Both the position numbers and the translations under genes were made by a program. From Aurelia coerulea (lineage: Eukaryota > Cnidaria > Scyphozoa > Semaeostomeae > Ulmaridae), in contig CM076959.1 of assembly GCA_039566865.1 (NCBI GenBank), positions 13,437,501 to 13,501,500 of the forward strand: a DNA stretch of 64,000 bases. Reading direction: 5' to 3'. Positions 12,299 through 23,070 of this stretch are shown here, piece after piece; the first letter of the stretch is position 1, and each line of letters opens with the position of its first letter. The notes under the pieces were generated by a model. It saw only the letters and a list, made by a program, of their open reading frames with translations. It made no database searches and was not told the origin of the DNA.

Positions 12299-13378
12299 TA
12301 ATAATATAATAATAATAATAAATCGAATCTTTATATAGGATAATCTATTAGTGCAAAAGCACTGTTATCACTAGAGTCCTGTTCCTAAAGTCAAATGAAA
12401 AGTAAAATCTTACAAAATTCCAAATTTACAGTGATTAAGATGATTGAAAATATAGTTTCTGTCTATCTACAATGTTCTTCCAGTGCTTTTCTGAAAACCT
12501 TTTTATATCTTACGCTCCTAACTTCGGGGGGTAGTACATTAAATGTTTTAGCAGCAAGAAAATAAAAACCCTTGAGTCCAGTCTCAAGTTTCACTTTCGG
12601 TAATTTCACTAACTTCTGGTTGTTTCGTGTTGCATACTTGTGGTCCGTTTTCTCAAAGTAATTTTGAAACAGCTCACAAATGTTATTGTTCAGATAATCA
12701 AATACTATTGAGCATGCTCTTCTTTTGATCAGGCTTGATACTGATGGAATTCGTGTTTCCATATTCTTTTTTACTGTTGATGCAATTGCGTTCTTTCCCC
12801 TCTTCTCAATGCTTTGGGTCTTTTGCAGTCTAGAATCAGGTAATCCAAGTGATAAAGTACCGCAATATGTAAAAATTGGTAACACCATCGTTCTGTATAA
12901 TGCTTCAGCTGCATCCGATGTCAGACTATTTCTTACTTTTCTCATCATGTTCACTCTGCTTGCAGCCCTTTTGCAGGTTTTATCAAAGTGCGTGGCAAGT
13001 GTCAAAGAAGGATCTAAATGCACTCCAAGATATTTATAACTTGTCGTTGAGTTGGTAAGCTTTCCATGTGCATGAATTTCAAGCTGCTTCCCGTTCAGCA
13101 AACTTAAACCTCTTTCCAGTCCCAAACAACATTGATTCCGTTTTGCCTTTCTTTAGATTTAAAATCAGTTCATTCTCATTTAGCCATTTGTGAACACTGT
13201 TAATGTCTTCGTTCAATCCTCTTTCTATATCATGTACACACTTAGATGATGTGAAGAGAACAGTGTCATCTGCGTAGGTGATGATCGAGAAATGCTTTAG
13301 GCATCCACCTTTAGGCATTGCAGTCTCTTTAAGTGGGTTTACGTATTCCTGGCGCACCGAGTATTTTCCTGACCTTTA
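12299..13378 (-). pseudogene. 5'-truncated LINE: reverse transcriptase core and C-terminus
   Basis: Two overlapping frames (13079-13357, then 12463-13125) join by a frameshift near 13100. The first contains the reverse transcriptase motif TYADDTVLF, holding the catalytic YADD. The second continues with KYLGVHLDPSLT and the thumb and C-terminal region down to about 12463. An (AAT)n tail at 12299-12322 ends the element. The ORF1 and endonuclease parts are missing, and the frameshift shows it is dead. It belongs to the non-LTR retrotransposons, probably the Jockey/CR1 group. Confidence 0.88.
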
Positions 13379-13794
13379 AATTAAAAGAGACATGAAGCGA
13401 AAATTTGTATTGATGCAAATGAACAGCAATGTTGAATTATAAGGAATCACAGTTTGATTTTGTTTGCAGATTACGAGAGGTTACAGTTGCAGGGAACGTT
13501 TTTATACAAACAAATCATAGCTAAACTACAAAAAGACATATATCGTTTATATGCCATTCACAGTGGGAAAAGACACGCGCGATCATCTTGTTCCAACTGT
13601 CAATGGCATTTACCTTACTTTAATACCATAAAACAGGGAAAAGAGAGTCGCTGGGACGGTATCATCATGAGCATGAAGAAACATACAATCCACCCTACAA
13701 AACATACAAAACATGTAAAATAATTTGACAAACAAACCCGCCCGCAGCTCAAAGCGCGGCACCAACCACACAATCAGAGAAGGTTGGTGTCTGG

Positions 13795-14305
13795 AGCATA
13801 GAGCTCAAATCTTTCAAACTTTAAAAAAGTGGGTTTAAAATTCTATCACATTTTTCTATGAATTGAATGACTCGAAAGGAACTCAGGTAAATTTGCTGTG
13901 TATCTTCGGTGGAAAATTTTTGATATCTTAACCATTTTCAAAATTGCGGCATTTTAATTATTTTTGAAAAAATTCGTCGACAATTTTGAAAAAATTAAAA
14001 TCATCGTAGATCTTAAATCAATTGAAGAAAATTGAAAAAATCTTCAAGAAAACCATTGTTTGTGACTGTCTACAGTATGGTGGCAAGCAGAGATCCGTAG
14101 CTCTTCTGGATTAACATTTAGAAATTTGATGACGTCAAAGCCTAAAGAATAATAAATGCTACCATTTTGAAAGTAATCAAGGTATCGAGAGATTTCCACA
14201 GCAGATCTACTGCAAAGTACCCTGAGTTCTTTCCAAGCCATTTAATTAAAAGAAATATAAGATCGAATTTTACAACCACATTTCTAAAGATTTGAGCCCT
14301 ATGCT
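13795..14305. mobile_element. MULE-like MITE, family B
   Basis: The ends are AGCATAGAGCTCAAATC and GATTTGAGCCCTATGCT, with long subterminal inverted repeats. Flanking 9-bp repeats are GGTGTCTGG (13786-13794) and GGTGTCTTG (14306-14314), differing at one base. It is non-autonomous. Relatives lie at 18174, 33830, 41959 and 42655. Confidence 0.85.
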
Positions 14306-14319
14306 GGTGTCTTGTAAAT

Positions 14320-15830
14320 TAATATGATGAATGGAAAGGCATGCTAATTGAAGAAAGTATTTTAATTAGATTTCTTTTTGGATGCAAAGTCAACCTTGTA
14401 TAATTTCCTCTCTTTGCGCAAACAAAATTACGTCATCAGGTAACCCTACAAAATAGTGGATAACTCGAAACGAAATATGGTATCAAACGAATCTAAATAG
14501 ATGTTCCCAGCATTCAAGAATGCTAGAGTAGTGTCGCCCATTATGCCCATGTCCTCGCGAACTTTCGAATTAGATCCTAAAAGAGCAATTAATGGAAAAA
14601 CCAAGTAGCCAGGTTATATCCCCAACTACTTAATGGGCGACACTACTCTAGTCATTGCCAATTGGCATCAATGAAATTGTTCGCTTCAGATCTCCTTTAA
14701 GGGTGTATTTCACCCTTGACTTTGTTTTAAACAGAATTTTGAATAGTTTTATTTCAATGAATAACATCTCTTTTTCAGAGAATTCAAGATCTTAAAATTA
14801 GCGGATTTTTGTTTAGTGCGTTTAGAACGCATATCGCTGCAATTACTGCAAATATTCCCTTTCACCCACACCCAGTGATTTTTGTCTGTACGGCAACCTC
14901 ACTAAACCGTTTACAAATGAAGGATAAATATGCTTTCCTTCAAAATTTATCTAATTTCAACATTGTTGGATAACAAAAGAAATGCTGTTTTTTGAATAAA
15001 CCATCTATTTTGTCTTTCCTGAATGATAAATAAGAAACCGCCGGTCTGACTGTCTCCAACAAGGTCTAAGTTGAAGCCTATCCTATGCAACTTTGTACGA
15101 AGCAGAACTCTTAGAGTCATCGCTTTTCAACAGCAGGCAGAAAAAAAGCACACAATATTTCTGAGACACTCTGTAGATAATTAGAAACATATTTCAATAA
15201 GAGAAGGTGTTCACGTTTTCTACTAAAAAGGCTGACTGATTCATAAAGTTCTCGGTAGAAGCCAGGAAGGTTGAATCGCGAGCGAAGCGAGTGCTTTTTC
15301 GCTAGCATTCATTAAAGGCTCTTTGGCAACCGGCGTGCATTGCAAACCAAACAATTGCAAAAAAATTGCTGTGTCCAAAGACTTTACCCAAAAAAATAGG
15401 AAAAATTGGCCACAATTTTTCAACGACGGCACCAAATATTGTCCGTGAATTTGAAGAAATAGGCCAGAGAACTTCTTTAAATATTGGCGGTTTCAGCTCT
15501 GTCTTGCCATTGAGCAGCAGAAAACTAGTGCAAAAAAGAATGCAACCAGTTTTTGGGACAAATATTGCCCACTGACAAGTTGTCCAAAAATATTGTGGAA
15601 AAAAGCCAAATTCACTGAAAGCAAAAAAGGCCAGCTTTTGGGGACAGAGCTAGGCAAGACTTCAGAGAAAAAGCCAACTTCTAGGACAGACCTAGGACAT
15701 GACCACTGGAGACATGACCACTCCTAAACATTTTAACAGAGCTACCGATTTCAGCAAGGAAAAATTCTAAACGTTATTGAACATGTTAGCTATTCAACTA
15801 GATAAGGCAAAATACCATTGCTTGCATATT
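14320..15830. other. Unassigned stretch
   Basis: No gene is recognised. One short inverted pair, GAATGCTAGAGTAGTGTCGCC near 14517 and GGGCGACACTACTCTAG near 14635, marks a small foldback of about 140 bases. The remainder shows nothing assignable. Confidence 0.4.
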
Positions 15831-15831
15831 C

Positions 15832-16610
15832 AACTTCCAAGAATGAGATTTTCTCAAATTAGATTTAGAGAAGTATGGATCAAGCAATCGGCGATTGATT
15901 TGGTAAGCTATGAGATAAGGGCTATGGTGAGATGACGAGAATTAATACGAATGAAAGGCAGAATATGAAAGAATTTATGCTTAATTTCAAGTAACGGGGG
16001 ATGAGAAACTACTAGGATCATTACTTTGATAAACTTCCAAGAATGAGATTTTCTCAAATTAGATTTAGAGAAGTATGGATAAGCAATTGGCGATTGATTT
16101 GGTAAGCTATGAGATAAGGGCTATGGTGAGATGACGAGAATTAATACGAATGAAAGGCAGAATATGAAAGAATTTATGCTTAATTTCAAGTAACGGGGGC
16201 TGAGAAACTACTAGGATCATTACTTTGATAAACTTCCAATAATGAGATTTTCTCAAATTAGATTTAGAGAAGTATGGATTAAGCAATTGGCGATTGATTT
16301 GGTAAGCTATGAGATAAGGGCTATGGTGAGATGATCAGAATTAATACGAATGAAAGGCAGAATATGAAAGAATTTATGCTTAATTTCAAGTAACGGGGGG
16401 CTGAGAAACTACTAGGATCATTACTTTGATAAACTTCCAAGAATGAGATTTTCTCAAATTAGATTTAGAGAAGTATGGATCAAGCAATCGGCGATTGATT
16501 TGGTAAGCTATGAGATAAGGGCTATGGTGAGATGATCAGAATTAATACGAATGAAAGGCAGAATATGAAAGAATTTATGCTTAATTTCAAGTAACGGGGG
16601 GTTTTTCTGA
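15832..16610. repeat. ~200-bp tandem array, four copies
   Basis: Units start AACTTCCAAGAATGAGATTT at about 15832, 16032, 16231 and 16432. They are almost identical, including TAATTTCAAGTAACGGGGG near each end. High identity implies recent expansion. No open frame spans a unit. Confidence 0.93.
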
Positions 16611-16614
16611 TAAA

Positions 16615-16925
16615 CGACTGGGTTTATCAAAGTGATAACTTAGTTTATCAAAAAGAACTTCATTATCACTTTATGATCAGAATTAATGCTGATAATCCCA
16701 TTCTTCAGCATTAATTGCAATTATCGAATTTGATCATCTTGGCTTATCAGTCCTGCGTGTAATGGACAATCTAATTTCATTAAAATTGGCACGTTGATTT
16801 GAGCAGAACAGTGAATGAAATTCGATTGTCCATTACAAGCGGGACCGATAACCAAGGATGATTAACTTCGATACTTGCAATGAACACTGGATTAACTATC
16901 AGCATCAATTCTGATTATCAAGTGA
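16615..16925. mobile_element. ~300-bp foldback sequence
   Basis: Inverted segments pair about the centre near 16795: GTAATGGACAATCTAATTTC with GAAATTCGATTGTCCATTAC, and ATCAGAATTAATGCTGAT with ATCAGCATCAATTCTGAT. It directly follows the 200-bp array and could be part of the same element. Confidence 0.65.
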
Positions 16926-16999
16926 AATAAGAGGTAAGAGCTTTCCTCCCACAAAGGCGTACAAGCTCATGCAAAACGGCCTTCTGCTGTGTCTTAATA

Positions 17000-17352
17000 C
17001 CTATGGAGCTTGATGATAGAATATAAAAGTACCTATCGTGCGAAAATCCATCCTTTATATGGAATATTTTCCAATGAAAGGGACTAACATATAATCTAAG
17101 ACAAGGTTCACTATTAAGGCTGCCACAAGCGAAAACTACAACATATGGGACCAATTCATTGACCTTTTAGAGGCAGCATCCTCTGGAACAGCCCACCTGA
17201 CACTATACAAAGATTGCCATCTGTTGTAGGATTTAAAGGATCGATAAAAGAATGGAAAGGTGAAGATTGCACTTGCAAAAACTGCTTGTACTAACAACAT
17301 CTTTGGAAATCCCTCTGTAAAGAATTTGATAATAATAATAATAATAATAATA

Positions 17353-17389
<37 letters not shown>

Positions 17390-17395
17390 TAATGG
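17000..17395 (+). pseudogene. LINE 3' end with (AAT)n tail
   Basis: On the plus strand, 17147-17290 translates, with one frameshift, to YGTNSLTF, GSILWNSPPD and IKEWKGEDCTCKNC. It is the same family as the minus-strand copy at 11195-11720. An (AAT)n run at 17328-17390 forms the tail. Confidence 0.72.
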
Positions 17396-17430
17396 GTAAA
17401 AGGTTAAAAGATAGGCTGTATGATTGAATT

Positions 17431-17560
17431 TTATGGTTTGGAATGTGTCTAGGGTATTTTTGTTTTTATCTAAATAAGTTTATGTTAATTTTGTTTACGC
17501 TGTAAAACGTCTGTATTATTGTAAGTATATAGTTTGGAATGTATCAAGGGTATCGTAATT
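17431..17560. repeat. Imperfect ~100-bp dimer before the ribozyme motif
   Basis: AGTTTGGAATGTATCAAGGG (17532) echoes GGTTTGGAATGTGTCTAGGG (17430) about 100 bases earlier. The following AT-rich text is also similar. This duplicated unit leads directly into the hammerhead-like sequence. Confidence 0.5.
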
Positions 17561-17606
17561 TTGATTTTATGTAAATTGTATGTTAATCTAATTTTATTTA
17601 CATTGT

Positions 17607-17691
17607 ATATAAACCTGGCTGTCCGGAGTTGTAAAGTAAACTGATGAAGATTTTAATCGAAACGTCTTGACAAATAACAGTGTGTTTATAT
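17607..17691 (+). ncRNA. Candidate type I hammerhead ribozyme
   Basis: The conserved core is present in order: CTGATGA (17641-17647), a stem II GATT-TT-AATC (17649-17658), GAAAC (17659-17663) and GTC (17664-17666), with predicted cleavage after C17666. Stem III would be the minimal AC/GT. Stem I is supported by several pairings: GTAAA with TTGAC (one mismatch), CTGT (17619-17622) with ACAG (17677-17680), and ATATAAAC (17607-17614) with GTTTATAT (17684-17691). Hammerheads with tiny stem III are known from Penelope-like elements and retrozymes. An (AAT)n tract follows at 17695-17765. Activity is not shown by sequence alone. Confidence 0.7.
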
Positions 17692-17694
17692 ATA

Positions 17695-17732
17695 ATAATG
17701 ATAATGATAATAATAATAATAATAGTAATAAC

Positions 17733-17763
<31 letters not shown>

Positions 17764-17765
17764 GA
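17695..17765. repeat. (AAT)n microsatellite
   Basis: An interrupted AAT/AATAATG tract follows the hammerhead-like motif. The Asn- and Leu-rich frames through it are chance. Confidence 0.9.
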
Positions 17766-18173
17766 ATAAGTTGCGGTTCGGGCTGTCTGGTTGGCGTTGG
17801 TAATCGGCTCCTTGTAGGCACTTCAACCAGGCAATTTACTAAAGAGATATGGGCATTTGCATTTTTGATAATGTCCTCCAAAATTCAACTGAGTTTTCTC
17901 AGTCAGAAAAAAATTTAATAAGAAAAGCTATGCAGAACTCATGCGCTAGTAATTCATAGAACTGACGTAAGAGCTGGGAAATAGCTGTTTTCTCGATCTT
18001 TTATAAGGTCGAGTGTGCACCACAAACAACGGACTCAATGATCTTTTCAAGGTGATCAAAGGCCAGCCCTAGTAATGAAGACCACAATGAGATCAGGACT
18101 ATGCTTGGTATAACAACGCCTTTGAGGCAGCTGCAATGTACCGGCCGAGTCTAAAAATTTCGCTGATGGGTGA

Positions 18174-18740
18174 GAGCATAGGGCTGAGATCTTTAAATAG
18201 ATGGTTGTAAAATTCTATTACATTGGTCCTTGAATTTAATGACTTGAAAGGAACCAAGAGCATTTTGCTGTAAATCTGCCATAGAAATTCTTTTATTATT
18301 AGTGTTAAAATTTGGCATTTATTATATTTCAGGCTGTGACATCATCAAATTTATAAATCCTAATCCAGAAGAGCGACATATATATTTTATGTATCACCAT
18401 AAAGAATCTACACAAAAATACATATCTACATTACTGTGTACCATTCGCAACGGGAGAGAACACAGGGTTATCTTGCTCCCATTGCGAGAATACATTTCTG
18501 CTTGCCACCATACTGTAGACCTTCCTAAACTATGGCTTTTTTAGAAGATCGTATCATTTTCCGTTTCTTGCTTTAGGATTTACAACGATTCAAATTTTTC
18601 CAAAACCTTCTATGAACTCTTTAAAACAATTATTATGCCGCCATTTAAAAAAATCAAGTTATCAAAAACTTCAATTGCAGCTTTACAGCAAAGTGCCCTA
18701 ATTCAATTCAAAGCAAAATTGATCAAAACCTGAAGAAAGT
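18174..18740. mobile_element. Truncated MULE-like MITE, family B
   Basis: The left end, AGCATAGGGCTGAGATC with GTAAAATTCTATTACATT, matches family B. The right terminal GATTTGAGCCCTATGCT is missing. Internal homology continues to about 18740. Confidence 0.65.
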
Positions 18741-18744
18741 TTCA

Positions 18745-19560
18745 AAACTAACAGCCTTTAACTTAAATGTTCATAGTTTGCTGATATTTCGGTAATTTTT
18801 CTCTCATAAAAATCAATTAAATCCGTTGTTTTATCATACCTTGTTTTCGCTTTGGATTCCAATTCCATGGTCAATACTTCGCAACGTAAAACCACTGCAG
18901 TGCAGTCTCTGCAGTGCAGTGGTGTCTCTACCGCTCTAGCCTCTCTCCATAATCAGCACATCGTTTCCATTTCGAGAAACGTCCAGCAAAGAAGGCATCC
19001 AGATTTTGAGTATCGTTGCTATTTTATTTGGAACTCAGTTTCAGGATGGTATTTCTTCAACGGTGAACTAACTTCATGGCTCTCCATCTTTGAAGAAGCA
19101 GTCGATGAAGCTGTTTACTTTATCGTCATTCTGTGCCTATAAAATTACAATATGGCTTCTGTTTATCCACTTTGAATAAAAAACGGAGTACGAAGGTTAG
19201 CTCAATTTCACCAGATCTTCACTTCTTAGGCATTGGGGGCCAATCCCATACTTTCCCATCCTCCCTTCGCACGCTTCAGGCTGCGAAAAGCCCCTGATAA
19301 AAGCGCAGTCAGCAAGTTCAGCAAAAGGTTTCATAAATTCAAAACTACCTTTAGAATTCTGCATCACCATCCAGGGGCGGCGTCAGCCTTAAAAAAGTGG
19401 GGTGGACAAGAGAAAGAATTGAGTGTCGGAAGGCATACATAATTATGTTTTATATCGTGTTTTCTTGGGAATAAATACCGATCTGAGGAAAGTGCGGTGC
19501 TGAGGAAAGTGAAACATGCCTACCCCGTGGCGCCTGCCCTTGTCATCAACTAAGTAAACC
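18745..19560. other. Unassigned stretch with a lone 97-codon frame
   Basis: A plus-strand frame at 18852-19142 has no recognisable domain. It contains a short CTGCAGTGCAGT duplication, and an AATAAA lies at about 19176. It could be a gene fragment, but no splice or family evidence supports that. Otherwise nothing is seen. Confidence 0.25.
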
Positions 19561-19699
19561 GTTTTCTGTTTCAAGATTGACTGCATGTCTTTTGTTTCAG
19601 CACAAGTTTGATCGGCAAATTTGGTTTCGAAAGCGGTGAATAAAAAAACTCACCGGGGTTTTGGTTGCTGTGTCTTTTGGCAGTGTCATTGTCATAGAG

Positions 19700-21310
19700 G
19701 GTTTCCAACACTAAGAAAGAGCATCGTGGTACGGTGGTAATCAATACAGTCGTAGTAACCGCTGTTGATAAAGTGATGTCCATGAAGGAGCATACAGCCT
19801 GTTGAATCAAGCTACCACGGATGTTGTTTAAAATGTGGGTTCATTAAAGGCACACTGTGGTAGGGTGGTAATTAAGAAATTCTTAAAGCACCGTGGTAGG
19901 GAGGTAATTAAGAAATTCGTAAAGCACCGTGGTAGGGTGGTAATTAAGACATTCGTAGTAACTGCTGTTGATAAAGTGATGTCCATGAAGGAGCATACAG
20001 CCTGTTGAATCAAGCTCCCACAGATGTTGTTTAAAATGTGGGTTCATTAAAGGCACACTGGTAGGGTTAGGGTTAGGGAAAAGTTAAGAAATTAAGAAAT
20101 TCTTAAAGCACCGTGGTAGGGTGGTAATTAAGAAATTCGTAGTAACCGCTGTTGATAAAGTGATGTCCATGAAGGAGCATACAGCCTGTTGAATCAAGCT
20201 CCCACAGATGTTGTTTAAAATGTGGGTTCATTAAAGGCACACTGTGGTAGGGTGGTAATTAAGAAATTCGTAGTAACCGCTGTTGATAAAGTGATGTCCA
20301 TGAAGGAGCATACAGCCTGTTGAATCAAACTCCCACGGATGTTGTTTAAAATGTGGGTTCATTAAAGGCACACTTTGGTAGGGTGGTAATTAAGAAATTC
20401 TTAAAGCACCGTGGTAGGGAGGTAATTAAGAAATTTGTAGTAACCGCTGTTGATAAAGTGATGTCCATGAAGGAGCATATAGCCTGTTCAATCAATCTCG
20501 CACGGATGTTGTTTAAAATGTGGGTTCATTAAAAGCACTTTGGTAGGGTGGTAATTGAGAAATTCTTAAAGCACCGTGGTAGGGAGGTAATTAAGAAATT
20601 CGTAGTAACCGTTGTTGATAAAGTGATGTCCATGAAGGAGCATACAGCCTGTTGAATCATACTCAAAAAGATGTTGTTTAAAATGTGGGTTCATTAAAGG
20701 CACACTGTGGTAGGGTGGTAATTAAGAAATTTGTAGTAACCGCTGTTGATAAAGTGATGTCCATGAAGGAGCATACAGCCTGTTCAATCAATCTCGCACG
20801 GATGTTGTTTAGAATGGGGGTTCATTAAAGGCACACTGTGGTAGGGTGATAATTAAGAAATTCTTAAAGTGGTAGGGAGGTAATTAAGAAATTCGTAGTA
20901 ACCGCTGTTGATAAAGTGATGTCCATGAAGGAGCATACAGCCTGTTGAATCATACTCAAAAGGATGTTGTTTAAAATGTGGGTTCATTAAAGGCACACTG
21001 TGGTAGGGTGGTAATTAAGAAATTCGTAGTAACCGCTGTTGATAAAGTGATGTCCATGAAGGAGCATACAGCCTGTTGAATCAAACTCCCACGGATGTTG
21101 TTTAAAATGTGGGTTCATTAAAGGCACACTGTGGTAGGGTGGTAATTAAGAAATTCTTAAAGCACCGTGGTAGGGAGGTAATTAAGAAATTCGTAGTAAC
21201 CGCTGTTGATAAAGTGATGTCCATGAAGGAGCATACAGCCTGTTGAATCATACTCAAAAAGATGTTGTTTAAAATGTGGGTTCATTAAAGGCACACTGTG
21301 GTAGGGATGG
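19700..21310. repeat. Satellite with alternating long (~165-200) and short (~131) units
   Basis: About ten copies contain GATGTCCATGAAGGAGCATA, at about 19778, 19980, 20165, 20296 and onward to 21221. Long units contain an extra internal block (TTCTTAAAGCACCGTGGTAG plus GGAGGTAATTAAG) that short ones lack. Near 20061 one unit carries a GGTAGGGTTAGGGTTAGGG run resembling telomeric repeats. Confidence 0.88.
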
Positions 21311-21420
21311 TGAATGATAACCCACTTACTTGGTTCCTTAAGTAAATAATGGACTAAGTCTAATGTTGAACCTCTGATTAAGTAAATGAATTTAAACTCC
21401 AGATATATCTGACAGACCAT

Positions 21421-21512
21421 TTTAGATTATATTGTAAATGTTTTTAATGGAGGGCCCCTTGAAAAAACAACGTTTGTTGAAGGGCAACCCTCCCTAAATG
21501 AATCAAATATGA
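21421..21512 (+). repeat. LINE 3' tail fragment
   Basis: GGAGGGCCCCTTGAAAAAAC, a hairpin with GGGCAACCCTCC, and the ending ATCAAATATGAAAAATATGAA match the 3' UTR after the LINE remnant at 32170-32262. It is a solo, 5'-truncated tail. Confidence 0.6.
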
Positions 21513-22181
21513 AAAATATGAAAGAAAACCAAGGAAACTTTGCTCGTCGTTTTCACTCGTTTTTGCATGTTTTTGAAGGGACTTTCTGCGGAAAATCTCC
21601 CATATCTACGGGAAGGAATGACCAATTAAAGCTGGTAAATTACTGAATCTACTTGAACATATCGGCAATGAAACAAGACGGTTTTTAATGTTATTGCTTT
21701 GATGTTCACGGAGCATTATGTTTTCAAAGGCCGTGTGTTGTTTTGATTCACACAGCCGAAATTAGCGTTCTAAGTTAACGATCGATGAATTTTTTCTCGT
21801 CCGGAAATAAGTCTTGTGCAAACGTGACTAACCATTGCCAGGAAAAACCAAATCTCGTGAGAAGATGGTCACAATTATCTGTTATTTTCACACAGAAAGC
21901 AACTTTCTGTTGATTCATCGACGTCATTGATGAGCTATTTATGATTATGGGCACAGCAAGTACTATCGATAATAACGAGATACGGGAAAGACGTCATGTC
22001 ATCAAGGCGTTAAATCCTTAAAAATCGGACCCATAACATGCTAACTGCGAAGAAGCAGGACTTAAAATATTGTATTCCTGATCATTTGTTTCCACTGTGT
22101 ATGTATCCAAGGAACAGAGCGCCATAAAGGCGAAAACTGGTGAAAACTTGGTGTTGCAAAGAGCTTTTCTCACTTTCACAT
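21513..22181. other. Family E fragment then unassigned DNA
   Basis: 21520-21750 resembles the interior and right end of the CCGGGTG family E elements (GGGAAGGAATGACCAATTAAAG, then TTTTCAAAGGCCGTGTGTTG). The left end is missing. Nothing is recognised in the remainder. Confidence 0.5.
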
Positions 22182-22381
22182 AAGAGCATCTTCGTTGGGG
22201 AATCGAGATAAGGTTTGTCCGAGGAAACGTATCTGTCCCCCCGTGCAGTGCGTTAAAGCTCATGCGCAGTAGCGTTTTGGGTAGGAACTCTGCTGGGCGC
22301 ATGAGCATTAACCTACTGCACGGGAGGACACATGAGTTTCCTCAGACAAACCGTATCTCGTCTCCCCAACAAATCTGCTTG
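22182..22381. mobile_element. ~200-bp near-perfect foldback MITE
   Basis: AAGAGCATCTTCGTTGGGGA at the left pairs with the right end TCCCCAACAAATCTGCTT, and the arms continue through GGTTTGTC and CCGTGCAGT. The 90-bp arms would form a stable hairpin. Confidence 0.78.
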
Positions 22382-22489
22382 AAATCGTGTGGGGGTGATG
22401 TAGATGGCTTAGTTTGCGTGCAGCTTTTCTGATGTAGTTTGAGAGAGGTTCTCTCTTTGAAAAGAAATCAGTACAGTCTGCACGCAGGC

Positions 22490-23070
22490 TACGGTGACTC
22501 TATGGTAACGCGCTTGACTAGTAAGTGCACTGCATTTTAGCACCAAACTTTTCAGGGGTGGTCAAGTACGGTAAATTTTGTGACCCCACATTTGTCCTGA
22601 GAACAAAAATAAACCAACCCGATTTTGACCAAGGTCCATGCCACACAACTTAGAAAAAGCCACGTTTTGAGGATATAGCTGGTCACCACCAAATTACGGA
22701 CCTTCTCGCAGAGTACACTGCATTCTTCCCTTATTTTCTGGCCATCTTAACATTTTCACACACAATTTTAGTTAACGCGTTGTCACCTTTGTCCTTTTCC
22801 TTGCAGCAATCTCATCCAGTTTTTGCATTGCAAATAGAAATAGCACCCGTGGAATAGATAGATTTCGCATGCATACAGCGATGCTACATCTGTCCTGGAT
22901 AATTGCTGATACCCACCCAGGTTTCGTGTGAAATCAGATATTGAATGTACTGGCGTGATACCTCTGTCCCGAAGACTTCACCTAAAAAAGCCAGATGTGC
23001 TTGCTACGATTTAATAAAAAAATATAAGGGAAGCCACTGTGCCACTGTGTCCATAGGGACGTGTATGCCA
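22490..23070. other. Unassigned stretch
   Basis: It begins with GTCTGCACGCAGGCTAC, the end motif of the element at 51193-51601. No gene is recognised. Confidence 0.35.

Noticed and set aside
17594..17918. Leu-rich and Asn-rich frames on opposite strands
   Set aside because: They are translations of an (AAT)n microsatellite.
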